DNA of 7,166 nt from Xanthomonas translucens pv. translucens DSM 18974 (GTDB lineage: Bacteria; Pseudomonadota; Gammaproteobacteria; Xanthomonadales; Xanthomonadaceae), in NCBI RefSeq assembly GCF_000331775.1, contig NZ_CAPJ01000221.1:1-7166 (forward strand). Direction: 5' to 3'. A model generated the notes under the pieces. That model saw nothing but the letters and a program-made list of their open reading frames with translations, did no database searches and was not told where the DNA came from. A program made the position numbers and the translations under genes. Position 1 is the stretch's first letter. The number at the start of each line of letters is the position of its first letter. Positions 6,843 through 7,166 of the stretch are shown here, in pieces.

Positions 6843-7166
6843 CGCGTCTTTCGCGGCATTTGGGCGATCGCGATCGAGTCGCGCCGTCCGATACGGCTCA
6901 AGCTGCCCCCATAGGGGATTGTGCTCCAGCTCGGCCATTAGTGTTCGGCGATGAGGCTACGGGCTCGCTTTCCGGTACTGCTTCAGTCCGCCTCTGATCG
7001 CGCGAACCTGATCGTAGACCATATGCCCATCGGCCGGGCGAGCAACTTCGGTTTTTTGCGCATTTCTTCGGCGCAGTCATTTAGCACTGACTATGAATCG
7101 AAGATAATAAAAAACTTTACCGAATAAATTGATGAGGAGTCGATGATGACCCGATAAAAATCTACC
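6843..7166. other. Intergenic stretch without a convincing gene; AT-rich 3' end
   Basis: No frame here has a long or recognisable product. The first two thirds keep a high GC content and contain a 12-base perfect palindrome, CGATCGCGATCG (6865-6876), and CCCC-ATA-GGGG (6907-6917). The last 96 bases hold only about 35 G/C by my count, a sharp drop. They resemble a promoter and leader for a gene or RNA beyond the window edge. No strong intrinsic terminator for the gluconokinase was found. Confidence 0.6.
7081..7108 (+). promoter_or_regulatory. Candidate promoter in the AT-rich end
   Basis: TTAGCA (7081-7086), 16 bases and GATAAT (7103-7108) match the -35 and -10 consensus at four and five of six positions. 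They predict a start near 7115. An AGGAG (7135-7139) and two ATG codons (7143, 7146) follow, consistent with a leader. Because the region is AT-rich, chance matches are more likely than elsewhere in the window. Confidence 0.3.

Noticed and set aside
6843..6855. CGCG-TCTTT-CGCG hairpin directly after the gluconokinase stop
   Set aside because: A four-pair stem without a following T run; not a credible terminator.
6243..6938. 231-codon minus-strand open frame opposite the gluconokinase
   Set aside because: The gluconokinase motifs on the other strand account for the region; this frame shows no family features over most of its length.
7034..7057. Possible intrinsic terminator (CCG..CGG followed by six T)
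   Set aside because: The stem is only three G-C pairs plus G-T pairs with a long loop, too weak to call a terminator.
7074..7093. AGTCA / TGACT inverted repeat in the AT-rich end
   Set aside because: Five-base arms with an eight-base spacer are expected by chance at this length.
1..7166. CRISPR arrays, tRNA, rRNA, insertion sequences or toxin-antitoxin genes
   Set aside because: No regularly spaced repeats, tRNA-like folds, transposase motifs or small gene pairs were seen on either strand.

Overview
The base composition (very GC-rich, codons ending mostly in G/C) and a dispersed repeat with the core GTAGGAGCGGC..GCCGCGAC point to a gammaproteobacterium of the Xanthomonadaceae, most likely Xanthomonas. 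The genus is inferred from the repeat and the gene set; no marker gene in the window proves it.

Layout. (1) Bases 3-2240, plus strand: a membrane-anchored protein with two AAA+ ATPase domains in tandem. Its true start may lie left of the window. (2) Bases 2241-2361: a convergent gap filled by an inverted pair of REP-type palindromes. (3) Bases 2362-6128, minus strand: a two-gene operon, read right to left. It encodes a GPH-family (MelB-like) sugar symporter and a GH94 phosphorylase joined by an ATGA stop/start overlap. (4) Bases 6129-6278: a short divergent promoter region. (5) Bases 6279-6842, plus strand: a gluconokinase of the GntK type. (6) Bases 6843-7166: no convincing gene. The last ~95 bases are AT-rich (about 36 % GC by my count) and carry promoter-like and ribosome-binding-like sequence, probably the leader of something beyond the window.

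How the genes work together. The phosphorylase has the length of cellobionic acid phosphorylase (CBAP) and residues at the positions that bind the gluconate carboxylate in that enzyme. With the symporter and the gluconokinase, the locus reads as a complete cytoplasmic route for cellobionic acid, the C1-oxidised dimer from oxidative cellulose breakdown. The dimer would be imported by the GPH symporter, then split with phosphate to glucose 1-phosphate plus gluconate. The gluconate would be phosphorylated to 6-phosphogluconate, which enters the Entner-Doudoroff and pentose phosphate pathways. The CBAP activity is known from Xanthomonas campestris. Assigning the transporter to cellobionate and treating the divergent kinase as co-regulated are inferences from gene neighbourhood. 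The AAA+ protein shows no link to this pathway.
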